A program made the translations under genes and the position numbers. 64,000 bases of DNA from Clitopilus passeckerianus (lineage: Eukaryota; Basidiomycota; Agaricomycetes; Agaricales; Entolomataceae). Under the pieces are notes generated by a model, which saw only the letters and a program-made list of their open reading frames with translations, was not told the origin of the DNA and made no database searches. Where the stretch lies: the NCBI GenBank assembly GCA_944990035.1, contig CALYLX010000120.1, forward strand, positions 1 to 64,000, read 5' to 3'. Below, one piece after another: positions 1 through 10,384 of this stretch; within the stretch, counting starts at the first letter, position 1, and every line of letters begins with the position of its first letter.

Positions 1-638
1 ATTCCAAGGCTCGAACAACTGCACTCACCACCAGCAGTTCAAACGTTCATCGATCATCCCCATGGAGAGAACCTTCTCAGCTGCTTTAGTAGTAGTAAAT
101 CAAGTTTATTGTGCTTGAGGGACGTAGCCCCTATGTTACACATTACAATTGTACTCTAGGTTGTTGGCGGGGAGCCATCAGCGGCCCAAATCAACGCCAA
201 CCTACTCTATTCTACAAGAGCCACACAATGCACTATCCCCCACTCAAAGGCAGAGAATGAGCAGGCCGGCGTATCCCACACCGTTTTAGAATGTGCTCCC
301 TGTTAAAACCCTACGAGTCTATCCTCATTTGTTAGTTATCCGAGTGATTGACGAATCTTTGAATACCGTTTCCTTATTTCCGCCCCAAAATTTGAGTAGT
401 AGCAATAGTAATACTAGTAGAGTAGTAGTATATTAGTAGCAGTTTAGTAGTACTATATATGGATAGCGTTGAAGAGTTGTAACTTCTGCTGGAAGGACTT
501 TATGAATAAACTCTTTGTCTCTCTCTTGCCTTTTGTGAGAACCTATTGAGCTTGATGACCGCTTTGCAACTTCATTGTAGATCCAAACGGCGCACAAAAC
601 AAGTCGGATCTCTTCGTTCTGTAGGACTGCAAAACATT
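1..638. other. Intergenic sequence with low-complexity TAG/AGT run
   Basis: I see no supportable gene here. Between about 398 and 455 the sequence is rich in tag/agt triplets broken by point changes, which looks like a decayed trinucleotide microsatellite. The left edge may belong to a gene lying outside the window, but no conserved protein motif is visible in any frame. Confidence 0.4.
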
Positions 639-744
639 TGACAAGAGTGTGACTTGAATTCACGCCATCATACGATGATGAGAACCCGCGAAAGCAGGCA
701 AGCTTCGCCCGAGTCACACGCCTTAACCGCTCGGCCATCTTGCC
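639..744 (-). tRNA. tRNA-Ser/Leu-like sequence, possibly intron-bearing or a relic
   Basis: On the minus strand the first seven bases, GGCAAGA, can pair with TCTTGTC at the far end. They are followed by TG and a textbook D arm and A box (TGGCCGAGCGG, then TTAAGGC), as in class II (Ser/Leu) tRNAs. A perfect 6-bp hairpin (CATCAT, loop CGT, ATGATG) could be the long variable arm. The T-loop motif TTCAAGT is present, but the T stem pairs poorly and no clean anticodon stem forms. At 105-106 bases it is about 20 longer than an ordinary class II tRNA. It could hold an intron near the anticodon (TCG lies after the 5' anticodon stem), or it could be a damaged copy. The isotype is not assigned. Confidence 0.4.
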
Positions 745-1254
745 ATGAGAGTTAGTATTCAGAGTGTGTGTCAGCGGGAGCTAGAGGAGCATCGACGAAA
801 CTTGACTCGAAACTCTTGTGACCATGAGGCAAGATCGAGGCGTGGGGTCGCTTCAAGTCTTTGACACTTCTCTTCATTCGATCTCTCAGTTACTGTCGTT
901 GTAGCGACGTCTCCCAGCAACCTTTTCCTCGCTGTCAAAGACAGTACAACGCTTTTGGTTCTTTGACGGCTTTTTTTGTCAACGGCCGTTTATCTTTGTG
1001 GATAGCCGACCGGTTAGAGTAGATCAAGATTGCCAGAAGAAGAATGTGATAGGAAGTGCCACGCCCTTTGATCGCCCCTTGGCTCGCAACGTGGAAGCAC
1101 CACCCCAAGGTGACGCACAAACAATCGGGAACTGTGCATTAAAACGTTGGGTGAAATGGAGACCAGGCTTTCACATCTCCGCTACGACTTGCTTGCAAGG
1201 AAACCGCCCCTCAAGACCTCCAATCCCGATAGTTCAAGACAGAGATAGCTCGAA
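745..1254. other. Intergenic, upstream of coiled-coil gene
   Basis: No convincing coding region is seen. Small open frames on both strands have no recognisable domain and lack splice-site support. The stretch presumably holds the promoter of the gene starting at 1255. Confidence 0.35.
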
Positions 1255-3235
1255 ATGGCGCGTTACAAGACAAGGACTCCTCAAGACGCGTTAATTAAGA
1301 AAACCGGGAAGATTAGCATTAAGAGAAGACCACGACATCCAGACAGTGAGTCCAACCCGAATTCACCTCTCCAATATTTCAATTGACTCCGTTGTGCAGA
1401 CGTGTTGTTTGCAATCAGTTACATCCACAGAATTGACCATGCTGGAGAATTTCGGTTCTTTCCATTCGCCAAGTGTACGAGACAAGTGAGTTTTCCGGGC
1501 GCCATTACCCTCTGACGGCAATCTAACTATTTGCAATGCCATTAGTCGAGATCTTGCATGCTCAGCGTAATGATGAGCTCCTTGGGAAACAATTGCAGAG
1601 TGCAATTCATGGTCATATACTGAAGACACTCGTACGTCTCGCCATATCCGTCATTCGTTAAAATTCTTATTCTCTCCAGGTGAAAGCAGGATATCTGGAA
1701 TTTAACGAGTCAAAGACCCGGATTCAAGTCACGCCCACTGGCTCTGCTTTGTACGTCCGCCTTTTCCTTGTCTCGAGCCACTTTAGTAATTCAATGTCTT
1801 CAGCATGCAGGTAGTCGCTGAGAAAGTAGACCACACCCTTTATGACTCCGCTGTTAGCATAGAGCACACTGCGACTATTTCCGCCAACAAGTGGGACCTC
1901 TTTCTAAGCTTACGAACAAAGAAGTGAGCATATTTCATTTGTCCTCCTCGAACGTAATCTGATTGGGACTATAGTTAGCGGATGAGAACGAGGAACTTCA
2001 AGGGAAAGTCGAAGAGTATGACAAACATAGGCGAACCTGCCCAGTCTTTGCAACGCCCCAAACCTACGAGAGGGCGGCAAGCGTCGCAACCGAGGCTTCC
2101 TCAATGGCATTCGATGATTTACAGCAACTTCGTACACCAGATAATCTGATGGATCAAGAACGAGATGCTGAGGAGCAAGATGCGGACGCAGATGCAGACA
2201 TGCTCCCGCCACCTGAACCATCTTCCTCCCGACATTTGTATATTTCAATCACCTTCTTTTCTTCATAGCCTAATGACATCTGGATCAGAATAACCCCTGC
2301 CCATGCTCGGAAACCGATTCACTCTACCCTAGTCAACCCGTACATGACTCCTAATAGCATCCCTCGCATGCGCCCCCAGCGAACTATCACCCAAGCAACT
2401 CTCACACCACCCCCTTCACCTTTGGGGATCGTAGGTCCTTGACACCTCCTCAACCTACTTTCGAAGATGCAGCAGGCGACAGCATGATGGCGGACGACTT
2501 CCCAGATTCGGAGACAACTCTACTACCTTCTCTCATGTACAACGACAATCAAGAAGAGTTGCAAACGCTTCGTGACCAGGTACGCTCTGCATAAATCTTA
2601 GCTTAAAAGCTGTATACTTACGTTGTGGTCGTGCAGAATAAGTCTCTCAAGACATGGACTCAACAAATGGCAGAACTGGTCCAACCATTCTGGGGCGAGA
2701 AAGAGTTCAATTCCGGCGACACCGACGAGATTTCCACAACGACTACCCGAATCATCTCCAACCTTCGAACAACAGAAGCCGACCTCGCGGAGAAAGATAG
2801 ACGAGTGCAAGAACTCGAGGCCGAAATCAAACGCGCAACGGATGACTCGGATGAGCAGGTTCGGTTTCTCTCTCATACCCTCGTCAAATTTCGATTGACT
2901 TGTTTCAGATAGATTCCCTCAACCTTGAAATCCGGAAGGCCGAAGAAGAGCTTCGTGATTTAAAGCAGAAGAATCAACCTGACCAGAAGCAACTGCAAGA
3001 CCTAGAGGACGAGCTGAACACGACGAAATTGTTGCTTAGGGACACAATCCAAGAGAAGAACGACGCTGTGGCCCATATTAGGAGCATGTTCATGGGTGCT
3101 GGGGAGTTCCTTTCAAAGATCCCGTCAAAGGTGAGGCTCGCTTCCCTGATTCATCAAATTCAGAATGCTCATGTACAACGCTTGCAGGAACAACCAACAT
3201 CCATCTCAGCAGGGCCTATTCTGGGAAGCTCTTGA
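1255..3235 (+). CDS. Unassigned multi-exon protein: globular N-terminus, acidic middle, C-terminal coiled coil
   Basis: I do not recognise this protein. The start MARYKTRTPQ at 1255 opens a chain of short exons joined by introns with gtacg/gtgag donors: about 1347-1398, 1484-1546, 1633-1680, 1752-1803 and 1922-1971. The first part (about 150 residues) looks globular, with segments such as VLFAISYIHRIDHAG, FEILHAQRNDELLGK and IQVTPTGSA. A middle part is rich in acidic residues and proline (DADADADMLPPPEP). From about 2640 to 3140 there are heptad-like coiled coils (KDRRVQELEAEIKRATDD, KQLQDLEDELNTTKLLL), and an intron at about 2857-2910 splits them. The protein ends PTSISAGPILGSS at 3235. The splice joins near 1921 and 2235-2361 do not resolve cleanly, so an exon or a base may be wrong there. 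A nuclear or chromosomal structural role is only a guess. Confidence 0.6.
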
Positions 3236-3490
3236 ATCAATGTCCTTGGCCTCGACTCGACGAACAATCATACAGATATGGTATTGGATCTGTCCATATC
3301 TTGATACCACTGTCACATATTTGCATCTATACCTTCTATGCTTCACCTCTTCCTCATTATGGTGTATTTCTTTCCATATACCCAGGCGTTTCACATAGGG
3401 CAACGGTACGATTCTGAATATTGTTACAGATAAATAACACATTGCTTCTGAGTATTTCCGCTATGGACCCTGCATAGCTTACAATTCGAC

Positions 3491-4184
3491 CTAAAGTCGA
3501 GAAACAACCCAGGAAGCGGCTTCTCCAGCATTCTATAAGGGCAGCCAGCTCGTCAGTAAAGAGCAGCAGTTCCAGAGAAGTCAGACTTACCGCTCCATAA
3601 CCCAAGTGAGCTGGGAGGATGATAGAACCACCATCACAGATGTTATCACCTGTAGCACAGAAAGTCTTCGCAGTAATTCCACCAGCGAAAGCTTGCCCCT
3701 TGTCCGGGTCGCCGAAGACAATGGCACCTCGGATGCGAGACTGAACGGAAGAAGCCATCTTTCCAGCTGCAAGATGGGTAACTTGTGCGCCTTGGCTAGA
3801 TGGAATAACTGTTTGAGAAACGATGGAATTGACGGAAGAGAATGACTGACCTGTAGCCACTAATGAAAATCTTGGTATTCGGGCAGGAGCTCGCAACGGA
3901 TGCAGCATCGCTGGCCATAGTCTGCGCACCACCCTGGTCTCCGCCGGCCAAGAACCCGGCAACGGTAGCTGGGTATGGGACACCAACGAAAGAGAGGCTT
4001 CGGCCGGCCAAAGCGCTGGTTAAGGCCGTCTGGAATGGAGGCCCAACGATAGTTCCAAGGGTACCACTCTCGCCAGTTCCCTCGCAAAGAAGACGGTGAC
4101 ATCGGCACAGTCAGCGCGAGGCTCGACGGGTGTAGCAGAGACAGAGAGCGCTGTGAGTGCGAGGAGAAGAGAGTAGAATCGCAT
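3491..4184 (-). CDS. Cutinase A (one apparent frameshift)
   Basis: This is a secreted serine esterase of the cutinase family, which hydrolyses the ester bonds of plant cutin or similar polyesters outside the cell. MRFYSLLLALTALSVSATPVE is a signal peptide. Family blocks follow in order: CADVTVFFAR, GTGESGTLGTIVGPPF, GGDQGGAQTMA, CPNTKIFISGYSQG (nucleophile serine), GDNICDGG (catalytic aspartate) and PAHLGYG (catalytic histidine). All four disulfide cysteines are visible. The length, about 210 residues, is normal. Two introns (3796-3850 and 3533-3590) interrupt it, the first splitting the GYSQG serine codon. One base is missing in the CCC run at 4079-4081, between FFAR and GTGES. A fourth C there restores the family motif exactly, so a consensus error is likely. 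It lies head-to-tail with a close paralogue at 4885-5575. Confidence 0.88.
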
Positions 4185-4248
4185 TTTCTTAGTGGGTTCT
4201 TGACGAGGAGTGTCTTCAAGTTGGAGAATCTGCGGATGCAACCTGCCA

Positions 4249-4256
4249 CTTTTATA
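4249..4256 (-). promoter_or_regulatory. TATA box of cutinase A
   Basis: TATAAAAG on the minus strand lies 65 bases upstream of the cutinase A start codon. The paralogue has the same octamer 61 bases upstream of its own start, so the element is shared between the two copies. Confidence 0.55.
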
Positions 4257-4884
4257 CTCAGAACTCATAACTGTAGCTAGCAACGTTGAGTGCATTGAGT
4301 CGGTTATGAGTACATGCCAGAGCCGGGGCTGAAGAGGAGGATAGCAGCCGCTAGGTTGGAGTAGAATACACCGCAGAGGACGGATGCAATCTTTACAGTC
4401 TTCAAGCCAACTCGAATTGAATTGCCTCAGCTTCCGAGATCAATTTCGCTTCAAGTCGCGTTCGTGGTTGCTGTAAACGAGCCTGAGATGCAAGTAGCCA
4501 TCTGAGAGAAGGCGGAAACCTGAGCAGCTGACAATTGATAACGACGTCAGATCAGGAGCCTCAGTCACGGGGCCACGAGTAGCGAAGGTGGTTCGGCTGC
4601 AGACTTCGGCGTTACTGGTGTTGGGTTGGAACCTAGGCAGGAAAAAGTAGACCTTGCCTGTAGTCTAACAACTCACCTGGCATAAATTGCATACTTTCTG
4701 TGCACGGTATCGCTGGGATCGATGAATTGTAGACGCGTGTGTGGTCAGGTGGATTACAACGTTCAGAAAGGCAGTTTTTTTCCCGCCCAAGTCCAAGGGA
4801 ATAACCGGATTCGAATACATTCCAATAACTGTTATTCACTGAGTATCAAATACAAGGTATTCTCGTTTTAGGAACCCGAGATTT

Positions 4885-5575
4885 TTAAAGACGAGATACA
4901 ACAAATGCAGCTGCATCTCCAGCATTCTAGTAATGGAAAATACCTTGTTAATTCACGGGATTCAACTCAAGAGGGTGGGACTTACGTTGCCGTAACTTAA
5001 ATGAGGTGGGAGAACGAGAATACCGCCTGCGCAAATATTATCACCGAGGCGCAGTACGTCTTGGATACAATGCCACCGGGAACGCTTGACCGTTGTCGGG
5101 GTCACCGAAGAGGACGGCACCTTTGATACGTGATTGAACAGTGGAGGACATCTTTCCAGCTGCGAGATGGGTCACTTGGGCTCCTTGACTATATTATCGG
5201 CATACGTTAGCATATGTGTTAGCAAGGAATGTCGGACAAACCTGTAGCCGCTGATGAAGATCTTCGTGTTCGGGCAGGAGCTTGAGATAGAAGCAGCATT
5301 ACTGGCCATAGTCTGGGCGCCACCTTGGTCTCCACCGGCCAGGAATCCAGCAATGGTGGCTGGATATGGGATACCAACGAAAGAGAGGCTGCGGCCTCCC
5401 AATGCGCTCTGCAGGGCAGCTTGAAGGGAGGCCCTACGATGCTTCCAAGAGTGCCACTCTCACTTGTTCCTCGAGCAAAGAAGACTGTGACGTCGGTACA
5501 ACTTGCCCGAGGTTCAACAGGGCTGGCGGCTGCAGAGAAAGCTGCGAGGGTAGCGAGGAGAGCGTAAAGGCGCAT
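4885..5575 (-). CDS. Cutinase B (three apparent frameshifts)
   Basis: This is a second cutinase, parallel to cutinase A and with the same intron positions. The signal peptide MRLYALLATLAAFSAAASPVE leads into CTDVTVFFARGTSESGTLGS. The GGDQGGAQTMA and CPNTKIFISGY blocks follow, then SQGAQVTHLAAGKM, a GDNICAGG block and PPHLSYG. Here the last His block reads PPHL rather than PAHL. The final exon reads AGDAAAFVVSRL. Single bases appear to be missing at 5422/5423, in the GGG run at 5078-5080 and in the CC run at 5044-5045. Adding one base to each run restores PPFQAALQSALGG, AFPGGI and CASGDN. Three breaks could mean a dying copy, but every one is a homopolymer contraction like those seen in essential genes nearby. 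Whether it is functional is open. Confidence 0.8.
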
Positions 5576-5635
5576 TGTAAACTTTTGTATGTGGTAGCAG
5601 AGCCGCGCTATGCTGACGAGGACCTGGGTACACAT

Positions 5636-5643
5636 CTTTTATA
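5636..5643 (-). promoter_or_regulatory. TATA box of cutinase B
   Basis: TATAAAAG on the minus strand lies 61 bases upstream of the cutinase B start, matching the position of the same octamer before cutinase A. Confidence 0.55.
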
Positions 5644-6173
5644 CCTGACACCGATGACCAGGCTTGAGTTAACACGAGCCCAGGAACCGAAGTCGAAGAC
5701 AGGGGCAAAACGATCAGAAGGAAGTGAGGAGCTCCATGTGAGGATGCTAGACTGAAAGCTGCATGCGAGATCATATGGCAAAAGCTTGACAACATGGCTC
5801 AACATCGTGAACACTTCCCTTGTGAATTACCTGGGAATAACCGCATTAAACACTGAGAGAGGCAGGTTCACCGAGTTTCAAACGGAGGTATTGAACATCT
5901 GACATTGTTGTTGCAAGAATACCTCAACGACGGGTAAATTTGAATTGCTCGGGTGCAAATTGGAGTGGTCGTGTCCAAGGTCGTGCAGATCGTTCGCAGC
6001 CCAGTCTTTGTTTGCAAAGCCATCAGATCCAAACAACGCGACCTTTCTCGCAATAGCTGTGAAACTGCAGTGTCCTTGTGGCCTGCGGGCATCTGGTGTA
6101 CTGCGTGCACAGTTCTTCTTTTCGGTTATAACCTGGAGAAACACAGAGTACGGGTGCATTTCTTGACTCGTCC
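5644..6173. other. Intergenic region between divergent cutinase B and F-box genes
   Basis: No coding region can be supported. The stretch lies between two divergently transcribed genes and presumably holds both promoters. Confidence 0.35.
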
Positions 6174-7536
6174 ATGGCTCCTATATTCGAAGTACCTCAG
6201 GAAATAATCGACATAATCATTGGTCTGCGCAGATGATTCCTACACGCTGAAAAGCTGCTCCTTAGTAGCCAAATCATGGATTATTCCCAGTCGACGCCTT
6301 TTGTTCAGATCCCTCGTACTTGGAGGAACGCGCCGCCTCTTCAGATTCCGGCACCAAGAACCCATTGCGCAAAGAAGTGAAAGCCCGTTGGAGCAATTGC
6401 TGGAGCTGGATGAACTGCTCAAATCAGCCCCCGAATTAGCCACAGAGTGCATCCAAAGCCTCAGGCTCCGGTTCGAATCGTTCATCAACTCCCCGGCATT
6501 CTTTGACGCACCCACGAACTCGGTACTCTGCCGGATCCTTGAGAAGCTAGAGCGGTTGAAATCCTTCAACCTCCATCTTGGTCGGTGGGGAGAGTATGCA
6601 CACAAAGACTCTAGTTCGCAGGTCGAGGCCTCAATCCTTGCACTCATTCGGAAATCAGAGACTGAATCCATTCTCATCTCCAACACCGAACTAGCTTCGG
6701 CTAGAGATCTCCTCGATTTCATTACTTACTCCCCTCGTTGAAGCAACTCTCAATCCTAGATCCAATCTTTCGTGATGAAGACCTAATATCCACATATCCG
6801 TCCCCGCCTACCGCTGAATTGACGTATCTAAGGTTGGACACCAACCTACACCCCCTTGTTCCAATGTTTCTGGATCCCTCGTTTAACCTCAAGGTTAACA
6901 AGTTACGCCAGGCTCGTATCCGACTGTCTGCACGCCCAGAGGCGTGCGAGTTGATCAAACAGCTGCTGGGCGAAGCCTCACAGACGCTTCAGCACCTGGA
7001 GTTTGGAGACCACCCACTATTCCAAGGTTAGCTCATTCCTCTGTCTGATAGAACGCGTCTAAGCTTTTATATCAGATACACCCCAATTCTTCCCAATCAA
7101 TAATCTCTCAAGCCTGCGCTCTCTTCACTTCACCGGCTTCAGATCCCACGGGTTCCACTCTTCTATCAAGTGGATCCCGCATGTGTTCTCTGACATGCAC
7201 TCTCCCATACCCCTCGAAGAAGTGTCTATTTCAATCCTCACTCATCGGCTGATGATTCCACCCCGTCTCGAGGGCGGAGCGCTTCCCTCGTTTCTTCTCA
7301 GTGGTGAGAAAACTGTAGGAGATTTAATGCTGTGGGAGCCCCTGCAGGAGGTCGACACGCATCTTTCCAGCAAAAACTTCCCATGTCTTCGCAGAGTGGA
7401 TATCACGATGACTATCCGGGATGCTCTCAATGCGACTTTGCCAGAATTCGCTGAGAAAACGCGTCAATCGTTCACGGTCCTCTCCGCCATTTCGAAAGGG
7501 ATGGTTCAGGTGAATGTTGCAACGGCAGCGTATTGA
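6174..7536 (+). CDS. F-box/LRR-like protein (two apparent frameshifts)
   Basis: The N-terminus MAPIFEVPQEIIDIII followed by DDSYTLKSCSLVAKSWIIPSR and LLFRSL is the F-box-like motif common in mushroom genomes. Such proteins bind Skp1 and select targets for SCF ubiquitin ligases. The rest is a leucine-rich C-terminal part (LEKLERLKSFNLHLGRW, LPSLKQL or SPSLKQLSILDP, LSSLRSLHFTGF) ending VNVATAAY. One intron is clear at about 7028-7075. The frame breaks at about 6222, right after the DIII of the F-box, and again in the CCCC run at 6731-6734, where one extra C joins the two LRR parts. Many mushroom F-box genes are true pseudogenes, so decay is possible here, but the second break fits the window-wide homopolymer pattern. 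Confidence 0.7.
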
Positions 7537-7640
7537 CCAATGCGTTAGTATTATTGATTTTTAACTATTGCTTGATGTAATACATAGTATGCGTGTAGGT
7601 GATAATGCAATGGTAATAATTTAGGGTAATAATGTGTCGC

Positions 7641-10004
7641 CTAGGCAAAGTCGTCCTCCTCGAATGTCTCTAATGTTTTACTCCAAGTTATGACTTTGGG
7701 GTGTGCCATGACCTGGACACGTCCATGAGCGATCGAGGAAGAGATTAGGGAGGTAGAGTACGCACCTTATTGGGATCGAAGTGGAGCACTTGAAGCCCTT
7801 CCAACGAAGTTGCACGCGAAAGGGCGACGTATGCTTGCCCTTTCTCGAAGACCTTTCCGAGGTCAACTTTCACGCGATCAAGCGTCTGTCCTTGCGACTT
7901 GTGAATACTCATGGCCCAAGATAGGATAAGTGGCAGCTACGGATGCGTCAGCCTCTCATCCAGTGATACACGAGGGATATTCAAAGCCTTACCTGTGTCC
8001 TCGAAACTTGTATTTCACCATCGGGTAGTTCGACCTTCCACACGTCAGGCATAACCAAGAAATATCTCCTTCCCCATTCGCCAAAGCAAACTCCACAACA
8101 GGGTATCGCTTTGCAGTGCCTGTTGACCCGCCCTTCTTCTTCCCGCATTGCCTACCGCGGACACGACATTTGCAGCACCAATGACGCCTCCGAATTCAGA
8201 CACTGCTGGATTGTCATCGAACTCTGTTCCGTACACCGCAGGGTCCACAAAGCGGGCAACACGTCCAATGGTGCCGTTGACCAAAGTTTCGTCAACATTC
8301 TTGAGGAGCATAACCTGCGCATCCAGGCGAAGAGTAAGCGTTGACGGCGCCATGAAGTTGGCAAGCATTTTCTGTCGCTGATTTTCGTCTCGAATTGAAC
8401 CTCCGTCAAGAGCAGTATAAGATTCGCTCTGAGTTTGTAGCTGCTTCAACCTCCCTTGATTGGACCTTTCAACGTCTTCTCGCCTCGGGAAGCTGGTATA
8501 TGCAGTGTCAGGGCCTATGAAGCTAATGTAATTTACGAAGGAAACTCACAGTTCCGTAGCTGAGAGGCCATCTTCGTAGTTGATTTCCCGCGACAAGTTT
8601 CTGAACCTGGTGATAGATTTGGCGCTCAGTTTACCAAATCTCATTTCGTTGAGCATGTCAACAAATTCTGCAACCAAAAGTCAACAAACGGAGAGTGGTC
8701 GACTGTATGCGCAGCAAAAACCTTGATCCTCTGCCTGAAGACCTTCGTCAAGTTGAAGGTGCGTTGAATAGTTTCGCCCCAGGTGTCGGCCTCGAAGGCA
8801 AACTTGACATTGCCGGTCTTCTGAACAGGCGGAAGCTGGAAGAAATCACCAGTCACAATGACCTTGACACTAATGCATCAGTTAAAGGTCCTCGCAAGAA
8901 TGGGTAGGGTTTACTTGGATGCCCCCAAACGGTTTGGGTTGCTTCCGTATCAAGCTGCCGATTTTCGCCAGCTTGTCAAAGAGTTCGCCATCCACCATGG
9001 AAACTAGATTAAACGGCACATCAGTCTGGAACCATGGAGCAAAATAGCGCGTCATTCACCTTCATCGATGATGAGCACTTTGGTCCTGAGCCATCTTGCT
9101 GCGGCTTTCTTATTCTTCTTGATTTTTGAGCCAAATCTTCTGCAGACTCAATTCCAAGACCGATTCCAGCAAACGAGTGAATCGTAACGCCGCCGATATT
9201 GCATGCTGCAATACCCGTCGAAGCAGTAATAGCCACTGCGTCCGGACTCTTGATATATTTCTTCTTCAAGGTCTTTATGATTTCCTCAACAGGACGGACT
9301 TGCCAGTACCTAAAGCAGCGGAATATCAGTTCTATGTCTTACGAAATAAGTAGGGCAATTGTATGCGTACCTGCACTTCCAGTATAGAATACACTAGTCC
9401 CATCTTGCACAAGCTTTAGAATTGCAGTCTGCTCCTGGCTCAAAAACACAGCAGCCACCCCGTCCTTGCACCCAAGGGTGCTCTTAGCTGAGGACTTGCT
9501 TTCACTAGATGCACTAGAAGGAGGGTGGGAGGTCACGGTGCCGGACCTTGACCTCGCCTTGGCAAGCGCAGAAGGAACAGCACTAGCTGTGCTGGACGTC
9601 CTTCCGAAACTCGATGCAGACAAGGGATCATTCTTCTCGTTCCAGGAGTCAGGCAGCTCCCTTTTCTTTAGCTCCGGCTCTTCCGGATGTTCCTTGGTGG
9701 GACTCGGCCGTTTGTTCACCATTTTCGAGTCAACCAAAGCCTGCCCTTTCGGTTTTGCGCCAGAGCCAGCTGAATTTTCGCCCAGGGCAGCCATGATATG
9801 CTGCAGTCTTTGAGATCGTTTCTTCTCAACTCCATCCGCGTTGGTCGTCGTAGTCTTCGTTACTATCGATGTCCTCGTGGCTGCTGTTGTGGCATATCTT
9901 GGTGTTGGCTCCCATTCGATTTCCACGCTGCTTTCTGACTGAGCGGAGTTGATGGAGAAATCCCGTCTCACCGTCGCCAGGCCGGATCGCGCTTGTTGAG
10001 GCAT
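7641..10004 (-). CDS. PIF1: Pif1-family 5'-3' DNA helicase
   Basis: This is an ATP-dependent helicase acting in mitochondrial and nuclear DNA maintenance (telomeres, G-quadruplexes, Okazaki fragment processing). The start [15 protein letters not shown] opens a long disordered, Ser/Lys-rich N-terminus that could include a mitochondrial targeting stretch. Helicase motifs follow: Walker [15 protein letters not shown] (split by an intron at about 9311-9370), [11 protein letters not shown], Walker B VLIIDE then [32 protein letters not shown], then [12 protein letters not shown], and motifs [15 protein letters not shown] and YVALSRATS. The end is [10 protein letters not shown]. Frame breaks occur at the CC run 9284-9285, the T5 run 9123-9127 and the CCC run 8142-8144, and one extra base in each restores conserved sequence. 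At least six introns are visible. Pif1 and Rrm3 are not distinguished by eye. Confidence 0.9.
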
Positions 10005-10384
10005 CGTCTTTAAGGTCGTCGAGGGCTTAAAGGACTGAACACGCACGCGCTCTTGTTCGAAATTATCAACGGCGCTGCCGACGTATCACGTGGCGGCGCG
10101 TCGGGTCACAGTGTGACAGACGCGTTCAACATTGAATTTAACTGAAATTTGGGGCGTTTAAAAGGTTGCTTTGGAATCGAAATATCCCAAAATTTGTAAC
10201 CGTGGATAACAAGAGTAGCGGGGGGTAATATTAGCCATCTATACCATTAACTATATGCAAGTAATAATAAGTATATAACACATCTATACTTTTGTCTTGT
10301 TTCAATTAAAGGTATGCACGAGCACTCCTCCTTGCCATCTGTGAGAGGGTGAATCAGCATTCTGAAGAAAGAAACGTTTGTGAA
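10005..10384. other. Intergenic, AT-rich
   Basis: This stretch lies between the Pif1 start and the TIM44 stop, both on the minus strand. It is AT-rich at about 10200-10310, which fits the Pif1 promoter and the TIM44 3' end. No gene is seen. Confidence 0.4.

Noticed and set aside
398..455. Possible short-unit repeat array resembling a CRISPR or satellite
   Set aside because: It is only an irregular trinucleotide microsatellite with no spacers, and the genome is eukaryotic.
433..738. Minus-strand frame beginning MAERLRRV
   Set aside because: Its first codons are the A box and acceptor region of the tRNA-like sequence, so the frame is incidental.
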